A stretch of DNA of 64,000 nucleotides, taken from the NCBI RefSeq assembly GCF_003614435.1, contig NZ_CP025546.1, positions 930,001 to 994,000 of the forward strand, in the 5' to 3' direction. Both the position numbers and the translations under genes were made by a program. Origin of the DNA: Mycobacterium paragordonae (GTDB lineage Bacteria; Actinomycetota; Actinomycetes; Mycobacteriales; Mycobacteriaceae). Shown here one piece after another: positions 19,071-29,189 of the stretch; within the stretch, counting starts at the first letter, position 1, and each line of letters starts with the position of its first letter. A model generated the notes under the pieces. That model saw only the letters and a list, made by a program, of their open reading frames with translations, made no database searches and was not told the origin of the DNA.

Positions 19071-19691
19071 TCAAGCCTGCTGGCGGCGTCTCATCGCCAG
19101 CCCGGCCAACACGGCGAACGCGACGGCCGCGCACGTGGCCAGCAGGTAGATGCCGTAACGCTGGAATGCGGCATAGAGCGTCTCGATGTGATTGCCGGCC
19201 AGATATCCGGCGAGAACCCATACGGTGACCCATACCGCGGAGCCCAGCGCGTTGTAGGCCAGGTAGCGGCGCCAATTCATCCGGGCCAGCCCCGCCGCTA
19301 TGCCGCTGGCCTGGCGCAGCCCGTCGACGAAGCGCCCGATGGAGACCACGAGGTGGCCGCGCCTGGCGAAAAAGCGCTCCGTCCTGGCCAGCCGATCGGG
19401 CGTGAGCAGCACGTAGGGACCGAACCGCAGGACCAGCTCGCGGCCACCGTAGCGGCCGATGGCATAGCCGGCGTTGTCCCCGGCCACGGCTGCCAGCAAC
19501 CCCGCGACCAGCACCGGGATCAGGGCGAGATGGCCGCTGGCCGCGTAGATTCCGCCCGCGATCAGGATCAGCTGACCGGGCAGCGGTATCCCGATCCCTT
19601 CCAGCCCCACCAGAACCCCGATCGCCGCGTACCCGTACCTGTCGAGGCTGGGGGCAAGCGTGTCGAAGATTCCCGGCAGTTGCGCGGACAT
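19071..19691 (-). CDS. DedA/VTT-family membrane protein
   Basis: The 206-residue polytopic protein has the VTT (SNARE-associated) pattern: a re-entrant segment with LEGIGIPLPGQLILIAGG (about residues 30-47), GDNAGYAIGRYGG (about 71) and the conserved GRFVDGLRQASGIAAGLARM (about 117-136). DedA proteins act in envelope homeostasis and lipid-carrier recycling. No such gene lies at this place in M. tuberculosis as I recall it, so it is an accessory insertion between echA2 and the peptidase. It is followed by echA2 after 32 bp on the same strand. Confidence 0.85.
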   Translation of the reverse strand: MSAQLPGIFDTLAPSLDRYGYAAIGVLVGLEGIGIPLPGQLILIAGGIYAASGHLALIPVLVAGLLAAVAGDNAGYAIGRYGGRELVLRFGPYVLLTPDRLARTERFFARRGHLVVSIGRFVDGLRQASGIAAGLARMNWRRYLAYNALGSAVWVTVWVLAGYLAGNHIETLYAAFQRYGIYLLATCAAVAFAVLAGLAMRRRQQA

Positions 19692-19743
19692 GCGTTCCAG
19701 GGTGCCCGATGCTGCTCGCAGCTAGACGTTGTAACCGTCACAG

Positions 19744-21774
19744 CTACGTGTCGGTTGTCAGCACTTTCCACAGAAACGAGTAACTCAACGCCGTCTTGAA
19801 CGCGAGTTGTTCGTTGTCCGCCGCGCCGCCGTGGCCGCCCTCGATGTTCTCGTAGTACCAAACCCGATGACCGGTGGCCTCCAGCGCGGCGGTCATCTTG
19901 CGGGCATGACCGGGATGCACCCGGTCGTCGCGGGTGGATGTGGTCAGCAGGATCGGCGGGTACGCCCGGTCGGCTGAAATGTTCTGATACGGCGAGTATT
20001 CGGAGATGAACGCCCAGTCGTCCGGGTTGTCCGGGTCGCCGTATTCGGCCACCCAGGAGGCGCCGGCCAGCAGCAGGTGGTAGCGCTTCATGTCCAGCAG
20101 GGGCACGCTGCAGACCAGTGCGCCGAACTTCTCCGGATATCTGGTCAACATGATTCCCATCAGCAGTCCGCCATTGCTGCCGCCCTGGGCGCCGAGCTGA
20201 CCGACCGTGGTGATGCCGCGCCGGACGAGGTCGTCGGCGACGGCCACAAAGTCTTCGGCCACCTTGTGGCGGCCTTCGCGCATCGCCTGGGTGTGCCAGC
20301 CCGGCCCGTATTCCCCGCCGCCGCGGATGTTGGCCAGCACGTAGGTGCCGCCGCGCGCCAGCCACAACCGGCCCAGCACCCCGCTGTAGCTGGGAGTGAG
20401 CGACGTCTCGAACCCGCCGTAGCCGTAGAGCAGCGTGGGGGTCGGTCCGGTGGTGCCGACCGGGCGGACGACGAAGTACGGCACCGAGGTGCCGTCCTCG
20501 GATGTGACGAAATGCTGTTGCACCGAGAGGTTTTCCGAGTCGAAGAAGGACGGCGCGGATTTGATCGGCTCCAGGTCGCCGGGGCCGGTGCCGCGCAGAA
20601 GGCGCGACGGAGCGGTGAAGCCGCTGCAGTCCAGGAAGAACTCGTCGCCGGTGTCGTCGGCGGTCGTGATGACGGTGTTGGTCGCCTCGGGCAGGCCCGA
20701 CAGCGGCTCGCGCTGCCAGGTGCCCGGTGTGACCATCTCCACGCGGGTGGCGACGTCGGCCAGCGTGACGAGCAGCAGCCGGTCCCTGGTCCAGGCGTAG
20801 TAATAGAGGCAGGTGTGTTCGTCGGGCTCGAACACCACCGCGAAATCCCTTGCACCGCTGATGAATTGGTCGTATTCGGCGGCCAGTAGCGAACCGGCGC
20901 GATAGGTGGTGTCGTTGACGGTCCAGTCCGTGCGAAGTTCGACCAGTAGCCACTCGCGGTGCACCGACATGCTGCTGGCGTCGTCGGGCACGTCGATCAA
21001 GATCAGCTCTGTTCCGCGCAACTCGTAACGCTGCCGGTTCCAGAAGTCCAGGGAGCGGCCGATGAAGGTGCGTTCGAAGCCGGGCGTGCGGTCCTTCGAA
21101 CCGCCGGCGCTCACATCGGTGGGCTCACCCTCGAAGATCGTCTGGGCCTCGGCCAGCGGTGTGCCACGTCGCCACCGCTTAAGGATCCGCGGGTACCCGG
21201 ATTCGGTCATCGAGCCCGGGCCGAAGTCGGTGCCCACCAGGACGGTGTCCGGGTCATCCCAGCCGATCTGTGACTTCGCCTCCGGCAACTCGAACCCGTC
21301 GGCAACGAATTCTCTTGTCGCCATGTCGAATTCGCGCACAACTACGGCGTCCGAGCCGCCCGGGGAGAGGTTGATCAGGGCGCGGGTGAGCTCGGGCTCG
21401 ATCACGTCCGCGCCGGCCCACACCCAGTTCCGGTTGTCCGCGCGCCCCAACTCATCGACGTCGATCAGCACATCCCACTCGGGTGAGTCGGTGCGGTAGC
21501 TCTCCAGCGTGGTGCGCCGCCACAGCCCGCGGGGGTTGGTGGCGTCGCGCCAGAAGTCGTACAAATAGTCGCCGCGCCGGCGGACGTAAGGGATCCGGGC
21601 ATCGGTGTCGAGCACCTCGAGCGCCTCGGTGCGCATCGTCTCGAACTCTGCGTCGCAGAACTCCGTCTTGGTCGGCTCGTTGCGGGCGCGCACCCAATCC
21701 AGTGCTTCCTCACCGGTGACGTCTTCGAGCCAGAGGTAGGGGTCGTCGGCAGTGTCAGATGGCATGGAAGCCAT
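19744..21774 (-). CDS. Prolyl oligopeptidase family serine peptidase (Rv0457c-like)
   Basis: The 676-residue protein has an N-terminal beta-propeller (about 70-420) and a C-terminal alpha/beta-hydrolase domain. Catalytic Ser lies in GAQGGSNGGLLMG (about 532), Asp in TSTRDDRVHPGH (about 615) and His in EGGHGG (about 648). It hydrolyses short proline-containing or related peptides in the cytosol; no signal peptide is seen. The start at 21774 (MASMPSDTADDPYLWLED) is close to the typical peptidase S9A N-terminus. It lies 52 bp upstream of the DedA gene. Confidence 0.93.
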   Translation of the reverse strand: MASMPSDTADDPYLWLEDVTGEEALDWVRARNEPTKTEFCDAEFETMRTEALEVLDTDARIPYVRRRGDYLYDFWRDATNPRGLWRRTTLESYRTDSPEWDVLIDVDELGRADNRNWVWAGADVIEPELTRALINLSPGGSDAVVVREFDMATREFVADGFELPEAKSQIGWDDPDTVLVGTDFGPGSMTESGYPRILKRWRRGTPLAEAQTIFEGEPTDVSAGGSKDRTPGFERTFIGRSLDFWNRQRYELRGTELILIDVPDDASSMSVHREWLLVELRTDWTVNDTTYRAGSLLAAEYDQFISGARDFAVVFEPDEHTCLYYYAWTRDRLLLVTLADVATRVEMVTPGTWQREPLSGLPEATNTVITTADDTGDEFFLDCSGFTAPSRLLRGTGPGDLEPIKSAPSFFDSENLSVQQHFVTSEDGTSVPYFVVRPVGTTGPTPTLLYGYGGFETSLTPSYSGVLGRLWLARGGTYVLANIRGGGEYGPGWHTQAMREGRHKVAEDFVAVADDLVRRGITTVGQLGAQGGSNGGLLMGIMLTRYPEKFGALVCSVPLLDMKRYHLLLAGASWVAEYGDPDNPDDWAFISEYSPYQNISADRAYPPILLTTSTRDDRVHPGHARKMTAALEATGHRVWYYENIEGGHGGAADNEQLAFKTALSYSFLWKVLTTDT

Positions 21775-21829
21775 TCTGGCCCAGCGGTAGTGTGAGCTGT
21801 ATTACATGACCTAACGAGGAGCCGAGCAG

Positions 21830-23353
21830 ATGCCTGTCTTTGCACGTCCCGGGACTTCCGGGGCGCTGATGTCCTATGAGTCGCGGTACGGGAACTTCAT
21901 CGGCGGCGAGTGGGTCGCGCCCGCTGCCGGCCGCTACTTCGAGAACCCGTCGCCGGTGACCGGCCAGTCGTTCTGCGAGATCCCGCGGTCCGACGAGACC
22001 GATATCGAGAAGGCGCTGGACGCCGCACACGGCGCGGCACCGGCCTGGGGCAAGACATCGCCGGCCGAACGGGCCGCGATCCTGAACAAGATCGCCGACC
22101 GCATCGAGGAGAACACCGCCGCGCTGGCGGTGGCCGAAGTGTGGGACAACGGCAAGCCGATCCGCGAGGCGCTGGGCGCCGACATCCCGTTGGCCGCGGA
22201 CCATTTCCGGTACTTCGCGGCCGCGATCCGGGCCCAGGAAGGCGCGCTTTCCCAGATCGACGACGACACCGTCGCCTACCACTTCCACGAACCGCTCGGC
22301 GTTGTCGGGCAGATCATCCCGTGGAACTTCCCGATCCTGATGGGCGCCTGGAAGCTGGCGCCGGCGCTGGCGGCCGGCAATGCCATCGTGCTCAAGCCCG
22401 CCGAGCAGACCCCCGCCTCGATCCTGTACCTGATGTCGCTGATCGGTGACCTGCTGCCGCCGGGAGTGCTCAACGTCGTCAACGGCTTCGGCGCCGAGGC
22501 CGGCAAGCCGCTGGCCTCCAGCAACCGGATCGCCAAGGTCGCGTTCACCGGCGAGACCACCACCGGGCGACTGATCATGCAGTACGCCTCGCAGAACCTG
22601 ATCCCGGTCACCCTCGAACTCGGTGGCAAGAGCCCCAACATCTTCTTCTCCGACGTGATGGCCGCCGGGGACGATTTCCAGGACAAGGCGTTGGAAGGCT
22701 TCACGATGTTCGCGCTGAACCAGGGCGAAGTCTGCACCTGCCCGTCGCGCAGCCTGATCCAGTCCGACATTCACGACGAGTTCCTGGAGCTGGCCGCGAT
22801 TCGGACCAAGGCCGTCCGGCAGGGCGACCCGCTGGATTCCGAGACCATGCTGGGATCGCAGGCGTCCAACGACCAACTGGAAAAGATCCTGTCTTACATC
22901 GAGATTGGCAAAGGGGAAGGCGCCAAGATCATCACCGGCGGCGAACGCGCCGAGCTGGGCGGCGACCTGTCCGGCGGTTTCTACATGCAGCCGACGATCT
23001 TCAGCGGTAACAACAAGATGCGGGTCTTCCAGGAGGAGATCTTCGGGCCGGTTGTGACGGTGACATCGTTCGACAGCTATGACGACGCAATCGGTATCGC
23101 CAACGACACCCTCTACGGACTGGGGGCGGGGGTGTGGAGCCGCAACGGCAACACCGCCTACCGGGCCGGACGGGACATCAAGGCCGGACGGGTGTGGGTC
23201 AACTGCTACCACGTGTACCCGCCGCACTCGGCCTTCGGCGGTTACAAACAGTCCGGCTTCGGACGCGAGGGCCACCTGATGGCGCTCGAGCATTATCAGC
23301 AGACCAAGAACCTGCTGGTCTCCTACTCCGAAAAGGCACAGGGCTTCTTCTGA
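21830..23353 (+). CDS. NAD-dependent aldehyde dehydrogenase (Rv0458-like)
   Basis: The 507-residue length equals the M. tuberculosis protein at this place. The catalytic Cys is in [11 protein letters not shown] (about 302), the general-base Glu in [12 protein letters not shown] (about 263), and the NAD-binding FTGETTTG turn precedes it. The [20 protein letters not shown]-terminus places it among exaC/adhA-linked acetaldehyde dehydrogenases. It oxidises an aliphatic aldehyde to the acid. It overlaps the DUF779 gene by 1 nt (TGATG at 23351-23355). Family members of this type often occur with a DUF779 partner, which supports a shared function. Confidence 0.93.
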   Translation: MPVFARPGTSGALMSYESRYGNFIGGEWVAPAAGRYFENPSPVTGQSFCEIPRSDETDIEKALDAAHGAAPAWGKTSPAERAAILNKIADRIEENTAALAVAEVWDNGKPIREALGADIPLAADHFRYFAAAIRAQEGALSQIDDDTVAYHFHEPLGVVGQIIPWNFPILMGAWKLAPALAAGNAIVLKPAEQTPASILYLMSLIGDLLPPGVLNVVNGFGAEAGKPLASSNRIAKVAFTGETTTGRLIMQYASQNLIPVTLELGGKSPNIFFSDVMAAGDDFQDKALEGFTMFALNQGEVCTCPSRSLIQSDIHDEFLELAAIRTKAVRQGDPLDSETMLGSQASNDQLEKILSYIEIGKGEGAKIITGGERAELGGDLSGGFYMQPTIFSGNNKMRVFQEEIFGPVVTVTSFDSYDDAIGIANDTLYGLGAGVWSRNGNTAYRAGRDIKAGRVWVNCYHVYPPHSAFGGYKQSGFGREGHLMALEHYQQTKNLLVSYSEKAQGFF

Positions 23354-23826
23354 TGATCCCGGGGGCGCTCATCACCGCTCCCGCCGCCGAACTGCTGGAG
23401 CGGTTGCAGGACCGGCACGGGCCGGTGATGTTTCACCAGTCGGGCGGTTGCTGCGACGGATCCTCGCCGATGTGTTACCCGCGCGGCGACTTTCTGGTGG
23501 GGGACCGCGACGTACTGCTCGGTGTACTCGATGTCGGTCCCGACGGCGTGCCGGTGTGGATCTCCGGTCCGCAATACGAGACCTGGAAGCACACCCAGCT
23601 GGTCATCGATGTGGTGCCCGGCCGCGGCGGCGGCTTCAGCCTCGAAGCGCCGGAGGGGATGCGATTTCTCAGCCGTGGCCGGGTGTTCTCCGAGACCGAA
23701 AGTGCAACGCTGCGAGCCCAACCCGTGATCACCGGCGCCGCGTACGAGCGTGGCGAAAGGCCGTCAATACGAGGCCATCTTGTGACCGACAACGCGCCGG
23801 GGACCTGCCCGGCGCCGCCTCGGTAA
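23353..23826 (+). CDS. DUF779 protein, partner of the aldehyde dehydrogenase
   Basis: The 157-residue protein carries the DUF779 core: HQSGGCCDGSSPMCYP (residues 26-41, three cysteines) and the later VWISGPQYETWKHTQLVIDV. The cysteine cluster may bind metal or take part in redox chemistry; the function is not established. It corresponds to Rv0459. Its ATG overlaps the dehydrogenase stop, so translation is coupled. Confidence 0.88.
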   Translation: MIPGALITAPAAELLERLQDRHGPVMFHQSGGCCDGSSPMCYPRGDFLVGDRDVLLGVLDVGPDGVPVWISGPQYETWKHTQLVIDVVPGRGGGFSLEAPEGMRFLSRGRVFSETESATLRAQPVITGAAYERGERPSIRGHLVTDNAPGTCPAPPR

Positions 23827-23845
23827 TTCAGTAAGGTGCTCTACC

Positions 23846-24124
23846 GTGATCCCCCTCCCGCGTGCCTGGCTGCTGGCTAGCGCCATGCTTGTGGGCAGCG
23901 CGGTGGGACAGCTGCTGGCAGTGGCGTCCAGCCTCCTGATACATGCCCGGATCCGTCCGGACATCGCCATCGCGCTGGTGGTCGGGATACCCGCCGTGGT
24001 CGGACTGTCGGTCATCCTCTTTTCCGGGCGCCGATGGGTGACCATGCTCGGCGCGGCGATCCTGGCGCTGGGGCCTGGCTGGCTGGGCATGCTCGTCGCC
24101 CTGCAGGTGGTCTCGCATGGCTGA
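23846..24124 (+). CDS. Small membrane protein (Rv0460-like)
   Basis: This 92-residue hydrophobic protein has about three membrane segments (residues 8-32, 39-58, 64-88). The start is GTG at 23846, 19 bp after the DUF779 stop. Its end overlaps the next gene by 8 bp, so both are likely in the aldehyde dehydrogenase operon. No function is recognised. Confidence 0.7.
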   Translation: MIPLPRAWLLASAMLVGSAVGQLLAVASSLLIHARIRPDIAIALVVGIPAVVGLSVILFSGRRWVTMLGAAILALGPGWLGMLVALQVVSHG

Positions 24125-24758
24125 GAAGAAGGCCGAGCAGGACCGCGAGTCGAGCCCCGGCACCGAGCCGTTCGTGCCCGATTTCGACTCCGGCGAGGTG
24201 CCCGTCGCCCCGACGTACGACGCCGGTGAACCGTCGGTGCCGTTCGTCCCGGACTTCGACACCGACTCCCAACCGTTTCTGCCGCTGACCGGACTCGATG
24301 AAGAGCCGGTCAAGAAGTCCGAGCCGGCGCCGGCCGGGGAGGAGCTCGCGCCGGTGCCGCCGGCCGCGGTGACTCAGCCCGATGCCGCGACGGGGTCCGA
24401 GGCACCCGGGCCCATTGCCGTGCCCGGCCGCTACCTCTACCTGAAGTGGTGGAAGTTCGTTCTGGTGCTGTTCGGGGTGTGGTTCTTCGCCGCGGTCTTC
24501 GGGCTCAGCCTGTTCTATTGGTGGTACCACACCATCGACAAGACGCCGCCGGTGTTCGCGACGTTCGTGTACGTCGTGGCCTGCGTCGCGGCGGGCCTGA
24601 TTCTGGCAATGGTGGAATCCAAGCCGCTGGTCGCAGCTTTGGCCATCGCGGTGATGTCGGCGCCGTTCGCCTCCGTCGCTGCCGCGGCGCCCCTGTACGG
24701 GTCGTACTACTGCGAGCGCATCACGACACCGTGTGTGATGGGCGTACTGCCCGAATAA
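24117..24758 (+). CDS. Membrane protein with acidic Pro-rich N-terminus (Rv0461-like)
   Basis: The 213-residue protein starts with about 100 residues of acidic, Pro/Glu-rich disordered sequence, in which FVPDFD occurs twice. Three membrane segments follow (about 112-133, 146-165, 172-192) and a short tail with two Cys (YYCER, PCVMG). It overlaps the preceding small membrane protein gene by 8 bp. Position before lpdC matches Rv0461. Function unknown. Confidence 0.72.
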   Translation: MAEKKAEQDRESSPGTEPFVPDFDSGEVPVAPTYDAGEPSVPFVPDFDTDSQPFLPLTGLDEEPVKKSEPAPAGEELAPVPPAAVTQPDAATGSEAPGPIAVPGRYLYLKWWKFVLVLFGVWFFAAVFGLSLFYWWYHTIDKTPPVFATFVYVVACVAAGLILAMVESKPLVAALAIAVMSAPFASVAAAAPLYGSYYCERITTPCVMGVLPE

Positions 24759-24809
24759 CTGGCCGCGCCCCGCTTCGCGGCCCTTGCGGCCACCATTAGG
24801 GTTGAGGCC

Positions 24810-26207
24810 GTGACCCACTATGACGTCGTCGTTCTCGGAGCAGGTCCCGGCGGATACGTAGCAGCCATTCGTGCCGCACAGCTCGGGTTGAACACCGCAA
24901 TCATCGAACCGAAGTACTGGGGCGGCGTCTGCCTCAACGTCGGGTGCATCCCGTCGAAAGCGTTGCTGCGTAACGCCGAACTCGCCCACATCTTCACCAA
25001 GGAAGCCAAGGCCTTCGGCATCAGCGGAGAGGCAACCTTCGACTTCGGGGTCGCGTTCGACCGCAGCCGCAAAGTGGCCGAGGGCCGGGTGGCCGGTGTG
25101 CACTACCTGATGAAGAAGAACAAGATCACCGAGATCCACGGGTACGGCCGTTTCACCGACGCCAACACGATCTCCGTGGAGCTGAACGATGACGGTGGCA
25201 CCGAGGAGGTCACGTTCGATAACGCGATCATCGCCACCGGCAGCAGCACCCGCCTGGTCCCCGGCACCTCGCTGTCGGAGAACGTGGTCACCTACGAGAA
25301 GCTGATCCTGACACGGGAACTGCCGAAGTCGATCGTCATTGCGGGCGCCGGCGCCATCGGCATGGAGTTCGGTTACGTGATGAAGAACTACGGCGTCGAC
25401 GTCACGATCGTCGAGTTCCTGCCCCGGGCGCTGCCCAACGAGGACGCCGACTCATCCAAGGAGATCGAGAAGGCGTTCAAGAAACTGGGCATCAAGATCC
25501 TCACCGGCACCAAGGTGGAATCCATCACTGACAATGGTTCCGAGGTCACCGTGTCGGTGAGCAAGGACGGCAAGAGCGAGGACCTCAAAGCCGAAAAGGT
25601 GTTGCAGGCCATCGGCTTTGCGCCCAACGTCGAGGGCTACGGACTGGACAAGGCCGGAGTGGGGCTCACCGACCGCAAGGCGATCGGCATCACCGACTAC
25701 ATGCAGACTTCCGTGCCGCACATCTACGCCATCGGCGACGTCACCGGAAAGCTGATGCTGGCACACGTCGCCGAGGCCATGGGCGTGGTGGCGGCCGAAA
25801 CCATCGCCGGCGCAGAGACTTTGGCGCTGGGTGACTACCGGATGCTGCCGCGCGCCACGTTCTGTCAGCCCAATGTCGCCAGCTTCGGTCTCACCGAGGA
25901 GCAGGCCCGCGACGAAGGCTACGACGTGGTGGTCGCCAAGTTCCCGTTCACCGCCAACGCGAAAGCGCACGGCGTCGGCGACCCGAGCGGTTTCGTCAAG
26001 CTGATCGCCGACGCCAAGTACGGCGAGTTGATCGGCGGACACCTGGTGGGTCACGACGTGTCCGAACTGCTGCCGGAGCTCACGCTGGCGCAGAAGTGGG
26101 ACCTGACCGCTAACGAATTGGCCCGCAACGTACACACCCACCCGACCATGTCGGAGGCCCTGCAGGAGTGCTTCCACGGACTGATCGGTCACATGATCAA
26201 TTTCTGA
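24810..26207 (+). CDS. lpdC: Dihydrolipoamide dehydrogenase LpdC
   Basis: The 465-residue flavoprotein has the FAD-binding motif [12 protein letters not shown] (7-18), the redox-active disulfide in [13 protein letters not shown] (about Cys41 and Cys46), a second [13 protein letters not shown]-binding motif (about 178) and the active-site pair HTHPTMSE (about 442). It is E3 of pyruvate and branched-chain keto acid dehydrogenase complexes and, in M. tuberculosis, also part of a peroxynitrite reductase system. The start is GTG at 24810, giving the M. tuberculosis length within one residue. Confidence 0.96.
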   Translation: MTHYDVVVLGAGPGGYVAAIRAAQLGLNTAIIEPKYWGGVCLNVGCIPSKALLRNAELAHIFTKEAKAFGISGEATFDFGVAFDRSRKVAEGRVAGVHYLMKKNKITEIHGYGRFTDANTISVELNDDGGTEEVTFDNAIIATGSSTRLVPGTSLSENVVTYEKLILTRELPKSIVIAGAGAIGMEFGYVMKNYGVDVTIVEFLPRALPNEDADSSKEIEKAFKKLGIKILTGTKVESITDNGSEVTVSVSKDGKSEDLKAEKVLQAIGFAPNVEGYGLDKAGVGLTDRKAIGITDYMQTSVPHIYAIGDVTGKLMLAHVAEAMGVVAAETIAGAETLALGDYRMLPRATFCQPNVASFGLTEEQARDEGYDVVVAKFPFTANAKAHGVGDPSGFVKLIADAKYGELIGGHLVGHDVSELLPELTLAQKWDLTANELARNVHTHPTMSEALQECFHGLIGHMINF

Positions 26208-26387
26208 AAACCGCTCGCGTTTCTATGAATACGCCCAGCGCCCGCCCGGCTTCATTGACGAAGAATTTTTCGTAATCTAGTTTTCGTATCAGGTGGGGCG
26301 GCGCGGGCGCGGCAGTGAGGAAACTCGCCAGCCGTAGACCGCCTCAACCGCCTCGCTGGTTGACCGATAACCAGAGGGCGGAAACAT

Positions 26388-26828
26388 ATGAGAATCAACG
26401 CTTTTCCCGCGACAGTCGCTCTTCTGTTCGGGCTGGGGCTGGGGGCGGCACCGCAGGCCGCGGCCGAAGTCCCATCGATGAACGGGATCTACCATTACGC
26501 CGACGAGGACGGCGCCGTCGGGACGTGGACCATCACGACCACCTGCAACCCGCGCTGCGTCGCCAATGTGACGACTTCACCGGGGCACGGTTTCGAAGCC
26601 CACCTCGAGAATGGCCGGTTCGTGACTACGCGGGTCGTTCCCGATGGTCTGGAATGCCCGCGCGTTTTCATGAATGAACTGTGGCTCGGCGGCGGAACCC
26701 ACGCGGTGGTCGCAACTCAGTGGTGGGACCCCGTAACACTGACCGGCGAAGTGCACTTCTCGCACAACTCGCCGCCATGCACGCTGGATGATCAGCATGA
26801 CCGGTTCACTCTCACCCGAATCGGCTGA
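26388..26828 (+). CDS. Secreted protein of unknown function
   Basis: This 146-residue precursor has a signal peptide (MRINAFPATVALLFGLGLGA, cleavage after AAA near residue 26). The mature part is strand-rich, with four cysteines (TTCNPRC, LECPR, PPCTLD) and several Trp. It resembles small secreted mycobacterial proteins but I cannot assign a family. It is preceded by a 180-bp AT-richer intergenic stretch after lpdC. As far as I recall it is not present at this place in M. tuberculosis. Confidence 0.7.
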   Translation: MRINAFPATVALLFGLGLGAAPQAAAEVPSMNGIYHYADEDGAVGTWTITTTCNPRCVANVTTSPGHGFEAHLENGRFVTTRVVPDGLECPRVFMNELWLGGGTHAVVATQWWDPVTLTGEVHFSHNSPPCTLDDQHDRFTLTRIG

Positions 26829-26881
26829 ACCAGCGCTCGGCAACCGCAGATGACCGTTGGGGATACGATCGCGGGGTGTTC

Positions 26882-27175
26882 ATGTCCCGCAACGAGGAAC
26901 CGCGACACGGTGCTGTCGTGATCGGCGCGATCGGCGGGCTATTGGCCGGTTATGTCTTCTGGCTGGCCGCCATCACCATCGGCGACGATCTCACCACGGT
27001 GAGCAAGTGGAGCCTGGCGGTGCTGCTGCTGTCGGGCGCGCTCGCGGTCGGTGCGGTGATCTGCGGCTTGCTGATGCGCTGGCGCCGCCGGTACGGATGG
27101 TCGGCGTTCGCCTTCGGCGTTCCGGTGCTTCCCGTGGCGTTGACGCTGGCCGTGCTGGCCAACCTCTATTTCTGA
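26882..27175 (+). CDS. Small membrane protein (Rv0463-like)
   Basis: The 97-residue protein has three hydrophobic segments (about 14-33, 43-65, 73-96). ATG 26882 gives the same length as Rv0463; a GTG two codons upstream is possible. It converges on the carboxymuconolactone decarboxylase-like gene with 2 bp between the coding ends. Function unknown. Confidence 0.72.
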   Translation: MSRNEEPRHGAVVIGAIGGLLAGYVFWLAAITIGDDLTTVSKWSLAVLLLSGALAVGAVICGLLMRWRRRYGWSAFAFGVPVLPVALTLAVLANLYF

Positions 27176-27177
27176 CG

Positions 27178-27744
27178 CTACCGCGGGTTGTCCAGCGGAA
27201 TCCTCAGCGCGGTGATCGTTGCCGCCAATCCGTCGTATTGCGTTGCGAGCATGCAGAATTCGATCAACCGAGCGCGGTTGAGATGGCCCGCCAGCTGCTG
27301 CCAGGTCTGTTCGCTGATCGTGCGGTCCTTGATCAACTCGTCGGTCGCGTTCAACAGCGCCTGTTGGCGGGCGCTGAGCACTTTGCGCGGCCCGTCTCCC
27401 GGCGGGGCCTCGGGCCAGGCGAAAATGGTGGCCTGGGTCTGAGCGTCCAACCCGGCCTTACGCGCCATCCCACGATGATGCTGAAGTTCGTATTCGCAGG
27501 ACCGCAGGTGGCCGACCCGCAGGATGACCAACTCGGTGTCGATGGTGGGTAGCCGTCCCCGCAGCAGGCGCCCGGAATAGATGGCCCACGTCCAGAACAG
27601 GCCCTGGCGGGAACCCAGTGTGGTGAACAGGTGCATCTCGGGTGCGCCCACTTTGCGCGCGGCGAGTTTCGCGACCACCCAGTTGACCGGCCCGAGTTGG
27701 CGAAGCCGGCCGGAGGGAATGCGGGCCACCTGGTTGCCGGTCAT
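27178..27744 (-). CDS. Carboxymuconolactone decarboxylase/AhpD-like protein (Rv0464c-like)
   Basis: The 188-residue all-helical protein carries the AhpD/CMD helix pair ELVILRVGHLRSCEYELQHH followed by RGMARKAGL (about residues 70-100). The Glu and His match the proton-relay positions of the family, but the CxxC of true AhpD peroxidases is absent, so a decarboxylase-like or unknown activity is more likely. Its ATG overlaps the ramB stop (ATGA, 27741-27744), making a two-gene operon with the acetate regulator. Confidence 0.85.
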   Translation of the reverse strand: MTGNQVARIPSGRLRQLGPVNWVVAKLAARKVGAPEMHLFTTLGSRQGLFWTWAIYSGRLLRGRLPTIDTELVILRVGHLRSCEYELQHHRGMARKAGLDAQTQATIFAWPEAPPGDGPRKVLSARQQALLNATDELIKDRTISEQTWQQLAGHLNRARLIEFCMLATQYDGLAATITALRIPLDNPR

Positions 27745-29168
27745 GCTTGCTTCACCAGGTACGGGGAAACGGTGCTGCGGTGCTCGTCGATATCGAGCGC
27801 GCGACCCAGCGCCGGGAACGCCCGTTGCGGACAGTTGTCGCGTTCACAGACCCGGCATCCCGCGCCGATCGGCGTGGCGGTTAATTCCAAATTCCCAGAC
27901 AAGCTGAGCCCCTCTGAGTAGACGAGTCGGTGCGCGTGGCGAAGTTCGCAGCCGAGCCCGATCGCGAAGGTTTTTCCGGGCTGACCATACCGGGCCGCGC
28001 GCCTCTCGACGGTACGGGCCACCCACATGTAGTTGCGCCCGTCGGGCATCTGAGCGATCTGCACCAGGATCTTGCCGGGATTGGCGAAGGTCTCGTAGAC
28101 GTTCCACAGCGGGCAGGTGCCCCCGGTGGAAGAGAAGTGAAAGCCGGTGGCGGACTGGCGTTTTGACATGTTGCCGGCCCGGTCGACCCGCACGAACGAC
28201 AGTGGCACGCCGCGCATCGAGGGCCGCTGCAGCGTGGAGAGTCGGTGTGCGATGGTCTCGTAGCTGACCTGATAGAAAGCCGACAGCCGTTCGACGTCAT
28301 AGCGGAAGTTCTCGGCGACGTCGTGAAACTGGCGGTAGGGCAGCACCGCGGCAGCAGCGAAGTAGTTCGCCAGCCCGAGCCGCGCCAGTTTCCGTGACTC
28401 CTCACTGGTGAACTTGCCGTCGGTGACCAGACCGTCGATCAGTTCGCCGTACTCGAGGTAGGCCAACTCGGCAGCCATCTTGAACACCTGCTGCCCGGAG
28501 GCGAGGTGGTTACTCATCTCCAGCGTTTTGGTCTGGGGGTCGAAGCGGTGCAGTACCGAGTCGCCGAGATCGATGCGCCGGGTGATGTGCACCCCGTGTA
28601 CCTCGGTGAGCCGCCGGGTCAACTCACGGGCCAGGTCTCCGTGGTGCATCCGCATTTCGAGGGTGAGCTCCTCGGCCGCCGTGTCCAGCTCGTGCAGATA
28701 GTTCTGGCGTTCATAGAAGTAGTCGCGGACTTCCTCGTGGGGCATGGTGATCGCCCCGCTGCCGCTGCTGCCGTCGAAATACCGCTCCTCAGTGGCGGCG
28801 GCCAGTTGGGCGGTGGTGATCCGGAAGCGGCGGTGCAGGTTGACGACCGCTCGCGCCAGGGCCGGGTGGGTGTTGACCATCTCGGCGATCTCGGTCGGGT
28901 CGACGTCGATGTCCAGGTCGCGGTCCGTGGTCACCTCGCGCAACTCGGCGACCAATCTGGTGTCGTCCTGGGAGGCGAAGAAGGTGGCGTCCACGCCGAA
29001 CACCTCGGTGATCCGCAGCAGGACCGCCACCGTCAGCGGGCGGACGTCGTGCTCGATCTGGTTGAGATAGCTCGGCGAGATATCCAACATCTGCGCCAAC
29101 GCGGCCTGGCTGAATCCGCGCTCGCTGCGAAGCTGCCGGACGCGCGCGCCGACGAACGTTTTAGACAC
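27741..29168 (-). CDS. ramB: Transcriptional regulator RamB (acetate/glyoxylate metabolism)
   Basis: The 475-residue protein has an N-terminal XRE helix-turn-helix (residues 5-62, GFSQAALAQMLDISPSYLNQ), a middle IrrE-like domain and a C-terminal DUF2083-type domain with a Cys cluster (CRVCERDNC, about 437-445) that could sense redox state or bind metal. RamB controls icl1 and itself in M. tuberculosis and represses acetate genes in corynebacteria. GTG 29168 gives the M. tuberculosis length within one residue; a far longer open frame upstream runs antisense through the thioesterase gene and is not real. A palindromic operator lies 22 bp upstream. Confidence 0.94.
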   Translation of the reverse strand: MSKTFVGARVRQLRSERGFSQAALAQMLDISPSYLNQIEHDVRPLTVAVLLRITEVFGVDATFFASQDDTRLVAELREVTTDRDLDIDVDPTEIAEMVNTHPALARAVVNLHRRFRITTAQLAAATEERYFDGSSGSGAITMPHEEVRDYFYERQNYLHELDTAAEELTLEMRMHHGDLARELTRRLTEVHGVHITRRIDLGDSVLHRFDPQTKTLEMSNHLASGQQVFKMAAELAYLEYGELIDGLVTDGKFTSEESRKLARLGLANYFAAAAVLPYRQFHDVAENFRYDVERLSAFYQVSYETIAHRLSTLQRPSMRGVPLSFVRVDRAGNMSKRQSATGFHFSSTGGTCPLWNVYETFANPGKILVQIAQMPDGRNYMWVARTVERRAARYGQPGKTFAIGLGCELRHAHRLVYSEGLSLSGNLELTATPIGAGCRVCERDNCPQRAFPALGRALDIDEHRSTVSPYLVKQA

Positions 29169-29189
29169 TCTGACCAGCGTAGTCCAGAT

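Noticed and set aside
21755..23293. 512-codon open frame on the minus strand
   Set aside because: Antisense to the aldehyde dehydrogenase gene, which has clear catalytic motifs.
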